From positions 1,202,641 to 1,266,640 of the forward strand of contig JAHGAU010000014.1 in the NCBI GenBank assembly GCA_019925105.1: 64,000 nucleotides of DNA. Reading direction: 5' to 3'. This stretch comes from Niebla homalea. Taxonomy: Eukaryota > Ascomycota > Lecanoromycetes > Lecanorales > Ramalinaceae. A program made the position numbers and the translations under genes. Positions 38,520 to 51,001 of the stretch are shown here, one piece after another; within the stretch, counting starts at the first letter, position 1; every line of letters begins with the position of its first letter. The notes below the pieces were generated by a model. The model did not search any database. It saw only the letters and a program-made list of their open reading frames with translations, and was not told the DNA's origin.

Positions 38520-40038
38520 TAAAGTAGCCTTTTTTAATTAAATAAAGAAGCAAAACCGATAGATTACCGTTATTAAATTCGTTAATACGTTAATCCGCGA
38601 TTTAATAAAGACTCTATTAAATAACGCTATAATAAACCTTATTTAACTCCGTATATTACCTTAATTAAATATAGATTTAATTAATAAGAATTAAAGGGTA
38701 CTTTAAATACTTAATATATTTAATTTAATAAAATAACCGGTAAATATTATAATTAAATCGTTAATCGTTTTAAGGAGGAGGTCTGCGGTAAAGATATACC
38801 TTTAAAAGTTCTTACTTTAATCTTATATATTATTTATAAATTATATTTATTATTTAAATTAATTTATAGTTTTAAAGAAAATTAATTAAAAATTAAAGGA
38901 TTTATTATAGCTTAAAAATTATTTATAAAAAACTTAATTACGATTATTATAAAATCTTAAATCTTTAAGAATAACGTTTAAGGGATTTCTATAATCGTTT
39001 AACTTAAGAATTATCTTTTAACGAATACTTTATCTTATATAAAGGGTTATTTAACGGTATTATTTAATATAAATATATATTACCGGAACCTATAGTACTT
39101 AAGAAATAATATATATTTATAATCGGGCTGTTAACTCCTTTACGAGAACCAGTTACGTAATAAAATACGGATACTAAGCTGGTTAAAAAATATTTAATAA
39201 ATCAATATATAAATATTTAAGAGTTTATCTTTATATACGTTCTTTTATAGTTTGTAAATTATAAGTCTTTATAAATTATTTAATGCCTTTACCGTAACGG
39301 TTTTATTAATAAGCTCGTTTTCTCCTTATCCTTTTTTAGTTTTTATTATTATTATAACTTAAGTATACGGAACGGCAATATAAAAAAATATTATATTAAC
39401 GGTATATACTTCTTTCTTTACCGGTAACCTTTTAATTATTTTTATTATTAATAAGTATAATAAGATAATCTTATTTATTTTTAAATTTAATATAAATACG
39501 CTGACCTTAATTAATAATCTGACTTTAACGGAACTTAATATTACCTTACCGATAAGTTTCCTTTTCCTTAAAAAGTAAATAAATAATGTTATTATAAGGT
39601 TAAATTTAAATATAAATAAAAGTAAAATTAAAAATAGCTTCTTAAATTAACCGTATATCGATATAAGTTACGTAAATAGCTTTACTATACCTATTATTTA
39701 CGGTGTGGGGGATATAATTATTATTAATTATAATATCGATTTATTTAATTAATTAGGAATCGCGTATAAGGATATCGTCAACGGGCTTTTATATATAAAC
39801 TTAATTAAGAATATATTAAAAAACTTAACTATTAAGTTTTTCGTTATATATATAGAAGTAATATATATATTCCCCGGGGATAATAAAATTAATATAAAGA
39901 CTAAATAAAGTTAAAAGGTAAAATATTATATTAAAACGGTATATAAAGTATCGGTACGTTAATTTTCCTTAAACTTTATAAAGTAAATAAAGATATTATA
40001 ATAAAAAGAAATTAAAATATTATAATAAATTGTAAATT
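38520..40038. other. RIP-degraded DNA with an ambiguous stop-poor region
   Basis: Near 39160-39960 both strands show long stop-poor phases. On the plus strand one reads IPIIYGVGDIIIINYNIDLF and DIVNGLLYINLIKNILKNL. On the minus strand one contains LRKRKLIGKVILSSVKVRLL. I cannot decide which is genuine, and neither is recognised. The rest is featureless. Confidence 0.45.
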
Positions 40039-40051
40039 ATAATATATTTAT
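40039..40051. repeat. L3 target site duplication, 5' side
   Basis: ATAATATATTTAT, repeated exactly at 45839-45851. It contains no C or G. Confidence 0.9.
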
Positions 40052-40075
40052 GATAATATTTTATATGGTGAGGAG

Positions 40076-41990
40076 ATGGCGACGAACAACGGGACCCCAG
40101 AGGTCAGAAACGATACACGTGTGTATAGCTTAAGTAATAGTAAAGACAGTACCTTAAATACGATAAACGGAAGCAGAATAGTAATAAAGGTAAAAAAGGA
40201 GAAAGGGTAAGCGGCCCAGGTTAATAGGAACGGTAATAAGTCGTATAAACAACGTAATAAATACGAGATAAAAAGGTTTTAAATTAAATAAAGAACCTAT
40301 AATTAATAAGATACGCGTTAAGGGATACGTATAACGCGTAAAGGTATTATTATAAAAGGTAATAAATAAAGGGCGGAGGGAATAAAAACGGTACGCGGGG
40401 ATAAATAAAGGGTAAACGGAGGCGTAAAAAACCTTATTAAGTATATATAAATTAAGAAAGAGCTAAGTAAAAATAAGGAAATATTAAATAAATAAAAATA
40501 AACTATAAAAAAAAGTGGTTATTAAATATATAAAAAAAAAATAAAAAAGAAAGAAGCAATAAGGATATTAAAAGGTTTCCTTATAATTATATAGAAAAAT
40601 ATTACGTTAAAGATTTAGCCAATACTATAAATCGGGCTATAAAAGGTAAAAGACTTTTATATAAAAACGGGGAAAGGTTTAAAGGAATTAAAAAGGTTAT
40701 ACGGAGTTTAAGGGACAATAATAAGGGCGCCGGCGGACGGAGGTAAAAGGAGATAGAAAGGATATATACGAAGTAAGGGAGCAACGGGGGAGGCTTTAAA
40801 AAAGGGAGTAAGGATAAGCTAAATAACGAAAACCGCGAAGATAACGCCGGCATTAATAATAAAGGAGGTAAAGGCGGGAAAGAAAACGGCGGCGTTAAAG
40901 AAAACGAAGATAATAATTATATAATTATCGGGTAAAAAAAAGAAGAATATAACGGTAAAAATAAACCCGTTATAATTAATAAAAGCATTTAAAATAACGG
41001 GAGAACCATTAATAAAATAAATTATTACGGTATATAAATTATAAAATAAGAATATCCTCCTTAATATAACCTTATTAAAAACGAGGAAAAAACTAAAGAA
41101 ATTAAAAGGATAAACTGGTAAAAAAGGGTATAAAACGGTAAAGATATTAAAATAATCCTTTATTATTATAATAAACGGGATATACTTAATAAAATTTATA
41201 GGGGAAAAAGGGGAAGTTACTTTAAAACGGATAAAAAAAGAGAATACGGTTTTTTACCTTAAATTAAAGATTATTAATTATAGCTTCCCCGTTATAATAA
41301 AAAAGCTAAACGTTTTTAATTATATAAAGAGATACTTTATAATTATCTTAAGCATAACGTTAATAAGGATATATAATGATATCCTTAATAAAGGGATAAT
41401 AAAGGGTAAATTTTTTAAATTAATAAGACCTTAAAATCGGATAACGGATATTTATTAATATTTTAAATATTAAGGGTATAAATATATTATTACGAGGTAC
41501 CTTAATAATACGAAGTATATAATATATATTAAAAAGTATAATACGTATAAATACGTTAACTTAATAATAAAAAGCTTAATAAAAAACGTATTAAAATACG
41601 TAATATATAATAATAATAATTACTTAATATAAAACTTATAATATATAATAAGAACGAAAAAGACTTAACGTAAAAAAATTAAGATAATAATTAAGGTTTA
41701 ACGTTATAATTTATATAAATTTAAACCGGTAAAGTAATTAAAAACGGTCTTAAAATATAAACGGAACTTATTAAATAAAGAAGGGTAAAACGCAATAACC
41801 GATAATATAAAAAAGAGGAAACTTATAACGATATTAACCCTTAAAACCGGCCGTTTAACCGGGATTATTATTATAATAAAAAGATTAAAATAAATAACGT
41901 TTAATTTTAAGGAGAAACCGTTTATATAAATAAAAGTTAATAAAGAAAACTTAATAAACATTAATATTTAATATATTTACGCTTTTAAGG
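40076..41990 (+). pseudogene. L3 ORF1 relic (gag-like)
   Basis: It begins MATNNGTPEVRNDTRVYSL, preceded by GTGAGGAG, and is nearly intact for about 60 codons. It is then rich in Lys, Gly and Arg and broken by TAA stops. It corresponds to L2 ORF1. The zinc-knuckle region is expected at about 41460-41560, where Tyr has replaced most Cys and His. The open frames on the opposite strand at 40602-40853 and 41704-41961 are antisense shadows of this ORF. The end is approximate. Confidence 0.87.
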
Positions 41991-44900
41991 GTAATATAAT
42001 ATAATATATATAAGGAAATAGTTAAAGTTATAATATTAATATTTAAATTTAAAAAAATAAAAGATATTAATATTATAGTGATATAAAAGTTATTATATAG
42101 TTTATATATTTACTTTTTAATTAACTTAAGAAATAATTTTTACCTAATTTTTAAGGGTAATAAGATAACGCGGATATATTTCTTTATTAATAAAAAGTTA
42201 AATATAAATAATTAAAATATTATTTATTATAAAGGGAACTTATATATATTCCGGATTATATAAAAAGGGGATATTAAGGGTACTTTAAATATTTATAATA
42301 CGTATAATCCGTTATTAATTAATAAGAAAAAACCCTTTATAATCCTGCTATTTAAGGATATTATAATTATATTTAATAAGTACCTCTTAATAAAAGACTT
42401 TAATCTTTATTACGTTTAATAAAATAAAAATAATTATACGATTAATTATATTAAATTTAAAGAACTATTAATAATTATTATATAATTTAATTTTACGTTA
42501 TTAACGTTAAAAAAAACTATTATATAAAAAAGTTATAAACTTAAGATTATAATTAACTTAATATTTAACTTAGAAAATATTATTAATTTAATTATAATAT
42601 ATAAATTTTAAAAGGATTTAAAATATAATTCAGATTATATCCCGATATAAATAACTTTAAACTAGTTTATTAATATAATTTTATCCTTACCGTTTAAATA
42701 AGCGTAAAAGATAATTAAAGAAGTTAAAATATTAATAAAAACGGTAAAAATAATATTTTAATTAACGGAACGTCCCCGGCTTAATAATAAGGAATAAATT
42801 AACCGTTTTATAAAGCGGGTAATAAAAACTTTAAATAAAGTAATTAATATTATAATCTTAATAATAAAGTTATCTTAAAGAGTTAAAATTTATTAAAATA
42901 AAGAATATATAAAAATAATTATAAAGGTAAAAATACTTATAAAGTAAACTATTAAATATAAAAACCGGAAAACGCTTTAACGGTTAAAAAAAGCTTAAAA
43001 AAAAAAGGAAAAATTTATCCGGAAGGTTAAGTAAATATACTTTTAAGTTATAATATATAACTCGGCGGTTTTTTTTTATAATATTTAAAAGTTAATAAAA
43101 TACGATAAGGAATAAAATAAGAAATTTAAACTTATTTTTAAATTTTTACCCTTAAAAAGATTAAACGGTATAATAATAAATACCTTTAACGGTAAAATTA
43201 AGGCTCTTAAAGAAACGTTCTTTCCTCCGTTACCGGAAGTTAACTTAATAAATATTAACGGCATAATATATTTTAAATTAATAATAATAAGTAAAATAAT
43301 AACTTAAGAAATAATAATTAAAATAATTAATAAATTAAAGAAGAATAAAGCCCCCGGACTTAACGGTATATTAAATAAATTCTTATCTATAATAATATTA
43401 TTATTTAAAAAGGTTTTTATTTATTTATTTTAAGCCTATTTTAATATAGGATATTACCCCCGTAAATTTAAGGAGGTTAAGATAATTATCCTTAAGAAGC
43501 CGGTTAAGTTAAATTACTTAAAGGTAAAGTTATATAAATTTATAATATTCCTTTATACGTTAAGGAAGGCTTTAAAAACGGTAATTATAAAGATCCTAAA
43601 TAATTACGTAAAAGGGTATAAATTACTTCCCGATTAATAATTAAGGGTAAGAAGAAAACGGTTAATGAAAATAACTTTTAAAGGCTTAATTAATAACGTA
43701 TATACGGTATAAAGTTATAAAAAGAAATACATTATAAGTCTTCTTTCCTTAAATATTATAAAAACGTTTAATAAAATAAACTATTAAAGGTTACTATATA
43801 ATTTACGGAAAAAAAAGGTTTTATTTTTTTTTATAAATTAAATAAAGAATTTCTTAAATAATTAAACGATATTAATTAATTTAAAATAAAAGATAAATAC
43901 GATAAAGCCCGTAATAATAGGGATTCTTTAAGGGTTATTTATCTTTTTAATCTTATTCTTATTCTTTAATGGCCTATTTATTAAAGACTTAATAAAGTTA
44001 AAATAAAAAATTTAAATAAAAAACTTTATTAACGATATTTATTTTTTAATTTATAATATATTTATTTATATAAACTATTTAAAGCTAAAATAAACTTATA
44101 AAGTTTATTTATAATAAATAAAGATATATAAAGTTTAATTCGTTCCGTATAAATATAAGTTTATTTATATAATAAAAAGCCCGAAGTTATATAATATAAT
44201 AGCTATAATAAACTTAAATAATATAACGGTAAAACCGGAAGTTAATATTAAGGTACTTAACTTATAAATTAATAAGAAATTAGATTAAAAAGATTATATA
44301 AAAAAGGTCCAGAAGAAAATAATTTTATAAAAGAAAAGCCTTATTTACCTTACGGTATTAACGTAAAGAACTACCTTATAAAAGGTTAAAATTATTTATT
44401 AAACGGTTATAAAGCTTATAATAACATATATAATAATTATTTAATACGTACTTAAAGATATACTTAAATATAAGAAAAAGCCCGTCCGGTAATTATAAAA
44501 GGTTTAAAACCGATACTTAAAAGTAATAAGTAAAGTATATAAAATAATTTTTATCCCGGTATTAAAATCCGAGGTCTTTATATTATTAATAAAATTAACC
44601 TTAAATTAAATAATTACTTAAATAAAACTTAAAAAAAATATAAAAATAATTATATTAATAAGAAATAAATATATTTATTAAAACTATAAGAAGCCTTAAA
44701 TAAGAAAGCGTAAAAAAATAATACTTATTTTTTCTACGGAAGTTAAATTAAAGTAAATTAAAAAAAAGATTGATTTAATTTATATTTAAAAAGTTAACGT
44801 AGAAATATATAAATTTTTACTTAAAGTAAAAGCGGTAAAAAAGAAAAAGGCTATAAAAGTAAAGTTTATAGCGATTACCTTATAAATTATAAAAAGGTAA

Positions 44901-45300
44901 ATAAAACGTTAATATAAATATAAAGAATTAATCCCTTAAGGGTGACGGTATTTAATATTAAATAATAATAAAGTTATTAATAAGTATCTTTAACGTTACG
45001 GGATTATAAGGAAAAACGATAATACGTTAATAATTTAACTTTAAATAAATAAAAACGGCTTAATTTACTTCTTTTTTATCGTATATACTAATAACCGGAT
45101 TAACGTTAATTATAAATATGGATAATAAAAGTAAAATACCATATACGTATTAATCTCCTATTTACTATTTAAGGAACTTAAACCGGGATTAATTAAAAGG
45201 GTAAAAATTAACGATTATCGTTAAATACTTATTAATAAAAAGGTATTAAAACGGCCGTTAGATTTATAATGGTTACGGGCTTATTATTATAGTTTAACTT
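41990..45300 (+). pseudogene. L3 ORF2 relic (endonuclease, RT, zinc end)
   Basis: Endonuclease blocks read LNIYNTYNPLLINKKK near 42290 and LLIKDFNLYYV near 42390, where the Asp of the GDFN block is retained. RT reads KLKKNKAPGLNGILNK at 43333-43380, keeping the G of the PDG motif, and FINDIYFLIY near 44020, with the second Asp of the F-V-D-D motif still present. The C-terminal zinc region is at about 45090-45160 (NYKYG...). It has fewer changes at catalytic positions than L2, but many nonsense codons elsewhere. Confidence 0.88.
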
Positions 45301-45822
45301 AACCAAAGAAATAAAGGAAGTGGTTAAAGATTTAATTAAGAAACCTTACCGTTAACTTAAAAATAAAAAGTAACGGCGGGAAAACTATACTTAATAGGGG
45401 GTTAAGGGGGCTATAAATATTAAAGCGGTATAAAAAATAATACTATATTAATTAATAAAATTATATAAATAAAATAATAATAATATACATATCGGTAAAG
45501 ATATTTAATAATATAATCGGAATTCTGAAATTTTAATATTAAATAAACCTATAAAGTAATAGAAGAATAATAAATTTAAAGGTAACCCTTAAGTAAATTT
45601 AATTATAATATTATAAATTTTCTTAAAAAAAGTATATAAATAAATTCTTACTCTTTAAATGGCCATAAATACTCTTAACTTTTAAGACGTAAGTAAAGGC
45701 TGGGTAAATACCGGTTTTTATTCTTAACGTTATGGATATCGGGTTTTTTACGGTTACCAATAAGGCCAAATAACCGAGTATTAAGGAACGCCGGAATTAG
45801 CTCAGCTAGATCCGTAGTATAA

Positions 45823-45840
45823 ATCAATCAATCAATCAAT
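45823..45840 (+). repeat. L3 3' tail of (ATCA) units
   Basis: ATCAATCAATCAATCAAT follows GTAGTATAA, as in L2. It overlaps the target duplication by two bases. Confidence 0.95.
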
Positions 45841-45851
45841 AATATATTTAT
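45839..45851. repeat. L3 target site duplication, 3' side
   Basis: ATAATATATTTAT, identical to 40039-40051. Confidence 0.9.
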
Positions 45852-48800
45852 ATATTTAAGGCTTTTTTTACTATATATATTAAGGTATCCTTAAATATAT
45901 ATTATTTTAATTTTATTTACTTAAATTTATTATATTCTTCCTTATTAATCTCCTTATTAAAGCTTTCTTTACGGATTTTATTTTTATTAATTTTACTTTT
46001 ATTAATAATATCGTTAATAATATTATCGTTATTTTCTATTTTTATATAATATTTATTATTTTTATTATCGCTTTTATAATTTATTAGTTTTATATCTTTT
46101 CTTAAGGCTTCGAGGGTTACTTTTACCTCCTTAAAGACTTATTTATCCCGATAAGCTTTTTAATAACCTTATTTTACGTTATTATTAAAGTTAACCGTTA
46201 AGATTAACGTTATCGGGTCCTAAATTAAGCCGTTCTTATTATAAAGTTATTTCTAATAAAAAGTTTTAATTATTTAACGATAAAGGCTTATTTAAAAGGG
46301 AGATATTGGCTCGTTACGGATCTCGGTTATAACGGCCGATTAATCGGTATAATAAAGGGTTATTTAAAAAAGCTTTTTAAGTTCTTTATAAAATAATAGT
46401 TTAATTAAATAATTAAAGTTTACTTAATTACGGGTTAATATAATTGTTTAATTATCTTTTAATGGATTCTTACGAAGGTTTTTAAGGTTATATATATATT
46501 ATATTTAAATATATTTATAAATTAAGTTTCTTAAAATAAATATAGCTATAAATATTATAAAAACTATTATATATAGAATTTTATTATATAAGTTTAATTA
46601 TACTTATAAATTAAATAATTTTAATTAATATATATTTAGCTTTAAAAGTATATATTACAAAAAGCGTATTTATAATTAATTACCCGGTTAATATCCTATT
46701 ATATATATATCGGGTATATTAAGTAATCCCTTACCGATAAAGCTTTAATCTTAGGTCTTTTAAGCTTATATAAGCTTATATTTTTTATAATTTACTTTAA
46801 TATTTAATATAATAAAGGACTTTAATAAAAGCCCGGAGTTTTTCCGCCTTTAAAATATTTAATAATTATTATATCCTTATACTAAACGGGGATTCATTAA
46901 CGGAAAATACCCTCGGATTCTTTTTAAGTTAATTAATAAAATTATTAAATATATAAGTAATATAATTTTATATAAGCGTAAACTGTAATTTTTATTTTCT
47001 ATATTTATTTAAGCGTTAATAATAAACTTTAAACGGCATTACGCGGTCTCCGTATTTATTAATTAAAGTAGCGTCCGTTAAAAGTATAATTAATATATAA
47101 TATATAAATATAATAATATTACTTACTTAACGGAGGCCCTTAATTATAATACGTAAATGAAAATATTTAATGAGTTAACTTTAATCGTTAAATTAAGTAA
47201 AATAAAAAGTTATTATAACGTTTATTTATATTATCTTTTACTATATATTTATTCGTTTTAAGAGTTAAGTTATTATATATTTTTATAAGTTATATTTATT
47301 ATTAATATTAAATAATTCCTTTAATTTCTATTTTTATAAAGAACTTTTAACTTTTAAAGGTTATATAGGGATTATAATATTTCTAACCAATAAAGAAATA
47401 GCTTTTTTATTAACCTTTAAGAAGAAAATAGTTTACGTTAACGGCTTTTTTTTTCATCCTTTTATTATAAAATAAATAAGCGTTATTATCCTTAAAGCCC
47501 CTATAAATACCCTTCCGTTAATAATATACGTCCCGTTTTTAAAGTATAATTTAATTAAATTTATATTATTAGATTATAAATATAATCTTATAATAAGCCG
47601 GTAATTATATATATTTCGATTTAAGAAGCTATAATTTTAGGAATTAATATATATTAAAAAACCGGTAAAACTTTATATTTTACCCAATATCTTAATCGGA
47701 AATATAAATTAATTTATTTTATAATAAAAATCTTTTTAAACCTTATTAAGCTTTAATAAGGTTAAGCGGATCATTAAATAGTTAAAAAATATAATAACCG
47801 CTATTAAACGATACTTTGTAAATTTAAATATTAATAAAAGGCAATGGATCTTAATTAAAAATTTATAATGAGAATATGGCCGTTTTTTACTTAAAATTCA
47901 ATATCTTAAAGAGTATATAGAATATTATTAAAAGAGCTAAATAAACGTAAAGATCGCGTATAAATAAATTAAGTAAAGCTATTAATAAATAAATGAAAAA
48001 TTAATAATAGTTTGAATTAGAAGATCGAAAATAATAAAAAATCTCGATTAAATTAAGGATAGTTTTAATATTTATAATTATTAAATAGTATATTTTAAAA
48101 AGGACTTTAAATAGACGTTTACGATATAATATAAAAGGGAGAAGTTTTATAAATAAAAAACTTATAAATAAAAATAGCAATATTTACTTTTACTTATATA
48201 TTATTCCTTAAAATAAATTTTATATATTAGTTTATAAACTATATTATTTAATAAGGATTCCTTAGTTTTTAATATTCCTTATTATAATTAAAATAAAAAT
48301 TAAGCGATAAATTAATAAAATATACCGTAAAAGAAAATAAAGCTCTTTTTAAAAGCTTTAAGAATTAAATTAATTATATTTTATTAATATATATTTCGTC
48401 CTTAATAAATATAATAAATATTATATATTTAAGTTATATATAGAATCCGGATAATTATCCTTATTCCTTAAACTTATAAGCCTTAATAGCTTATTAATAG
48501 GGTAATCCCTTTAATAAACCCTTAAATAAAGTAATATTACCTTTATCCTATAGTAATATTACCCGTAGATTTCGATTCCCGTATAAAGACGTTAACGCCG
48601 GAGGTCGTTTTAAAAAGTAAAAGGAAAACGGCATTAATAAAAGCCAATTTAAACGTAGGTATATTAAGCTTATTATAAAGTAATAATACCAATTAACGTA
48701 AAAAAGATATAATTTTATATTCCGGATATAAAAGAAAAAACTATATATTAAGCTTATAATAAGTTTACTTATCTTAATATCTTAATTAATTAATAAATTT

Positions 48801-51001
48801 CTATTTATATTCCTTAATTTATAAATCCGATTAATAACGTATATTAAAGTATTATAATATTTATAATTAAGTTTTTTCCGTTTACTTTATATATCTTAAC
48901 GTGGCTATAAAAACCCTAAGCTTAATTATTATTATAATAATATTCAATAATTATCGAAGTTCGTTTATAATATAAATTAAAGTTAAAATAGATATTACTT
49001 TAACTTTTTTAAATAACTTAAGTATCTTCTTAATAAATAACGTAATTAACGTTTTAATACGTATTTATATAAGGATTTCGGCTTTTAATAAGCTTTTTAA
49101 CGAGCTTAAAAATAAATTATAAAACAAGTATTTAATATATTTAATATAATTAAATTTTATTTAAATTTTAAGATTCCGTTATTTTAATTTTATTTTTTTA
49201 ACTTATAAATTTTATAAAGTTAAATTATATTTTATATAAATATTTTAATAATTAATTTAAAGATCTTTTATAAGTATTAATTAAGTAACTCGGACGTTTA
49301 AGCGTATAGTATTTATTTATATAACTTTTAAGTCTTAATAAGGTTAATAACGGTCGATTAAAGATTACTTAATAAAGATTACCTTTATTTAAACAATTTT
49401 TAATTTTCTTAAACGCTTTTAAGCTATTTTTATAAGCGCTTTATAAACTCTTTAAACTTTAATAATTATTATTTATATTTTATTATAATTACTTTATATT
49501 TTATTATTAAATTTAAAGCTTTAAAGTTAACTTACGTTACGCCGATTTTATCCTTAATAACGTCCGGTTTAAAGATAGAAATTTTACTTTATAGGAGATT
49601 TATGGCGTTTATAAATATTTTATTAATATTAAACTTAATTAAAATATCTTCCGGATCGTAAACTTACGGATTATTAAATAATTATAATTAAAGTTAAAGG
49701 TTAATCTATAATAAAATATAAAATAACGGAAAATAAATTTATAATTAATTAAAATAAATCAATATATTATAATAAAAATATATAATAAATACGGTAGTTA
49801 TATTATTATATATTAAAGCGCTATTAATATTATTTATTTTATTAAGTTTATTTTTAATATTATAATAATTAATAAATATCTTATAGATATTAACTTTAAA
49901 TATATTAGTTAAATTTAAAAGTTTTTTAAAATCGAATTATACTATATTTTTTACGGCTTTATTATTATTCCTTTATTAAGAGTAATTATTACTTTATTTA
50001 TTTATAGTAAGAATTATTTATTTTATTTAATTTTATTTCTATTTTTTATTATATCGATCCTTAAGTATATTAAATGCTATACCGTTATTAATTCTTATAC
50101 GATATTATATTACGATTTATCTGGAGAATATAAGTAACGTATAAAAACTTACAGAATATTTTTATCGGAATTATAAAAAAAAAATGGAATCTTTAAAAAA
50201 TAAGAACCTTAAAAGTTAAAAGGAAAAATTAACGGCGGAGCTTAAAGTATTAAAATTATAAAATAAAATTAAGTAACTTAAATATAAATAAAATATATTA
50301 TAAAATAGGTATAATACTATATAAAACCGATTAAAGATACTTTAAAAAGTTATAGAACTTATTACTTAAGATTTAAAATAATAAAGTATTAATTAAAATT
50401 AGGTTTTTAGTTAAATCCGTAAGCTTATAAAGGACGGTCCTTAACGTTATTTAGAAATAAAATAATAGTTTAAATTACCTTAAATTAAAAGGATAACCTT
50501 TAATTATATTAAGGATATAATTAACGGAGCGATAAGTAATATCCGTAAAAAGAAACGTATTAAATAAGTTAACCGTTAAATATTTATATAAACGTAAATA
50601 TAAATAAATATAATCTATGTATCTTTTTACCGTAAAGTAAAAAGCGTATTCTTATTAACCTTTATTTTAAATAGCTTATCTCTTTAAATTACGTCCTTTA
50701 AATATATTTTATATTTACGTTTTTTCTTAATTTATAATATAACTTATTATAAATATATATTATAAATTAATAGCTTAAATACTTAATACTTTTTAAACGG
50801 CGCCTTTTACGATAAAAATTAATTAATTAAATTAATCGTTAAATTACCGGACGTTAATATTTAATATCCATCTTTAACACTTTTTATAAAATATAAAATT
50901 AAAGATATCGCTATTTAATAATTATTCTTTTACTATTTTTCCTTTTTATAAAAGAAAGAATAATAAAAGTATAATAAATCTTTATATTAATATAAATATT
51001 T
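45852..51001. other. RIP-degraded DNA, no recognised gene
   Basis: About 5 kb of AT-saturated sequence downstream of L3. I saw no LTR pair, LINE tail, inverted repeat or protein motif. The last kilobase may belong to the relic frame that becomes readable from about 51002. Confidence 0.65.

Larger units (their letters stand above)
40052..45838 (+). mobile_element. L3: full-length Tad1-like LINE, plus strand
   Basis: A 5787-bp element collinear with L2, with a 24-base leader, ORF1 from 40076 and ORF2 from about 41990. Its 3' end is recognisable, from TACGGTTACCAATAAGGCC to GGAACGCCGGAATTAGCTCA, and it has an (ATCA)n tail. The 13-bp duplications are perfect. As in L1 and L2, the first 200 or so bases and the last 150 are much less mutated than the interior. 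Confidence 0.95.

Noticed and set aside
39160..39960. Stop-poor frames on both strands that might be a helicase or integrase
   Set aside because: Both strands look equally coding-like and neither gives a diagnostic motif, so no call is made.
41704..41961. Minus-strand hydrophobic frame of 85 codons
   Set aside because: It is antisense to the basic C-terminal part of L3 ORF1.
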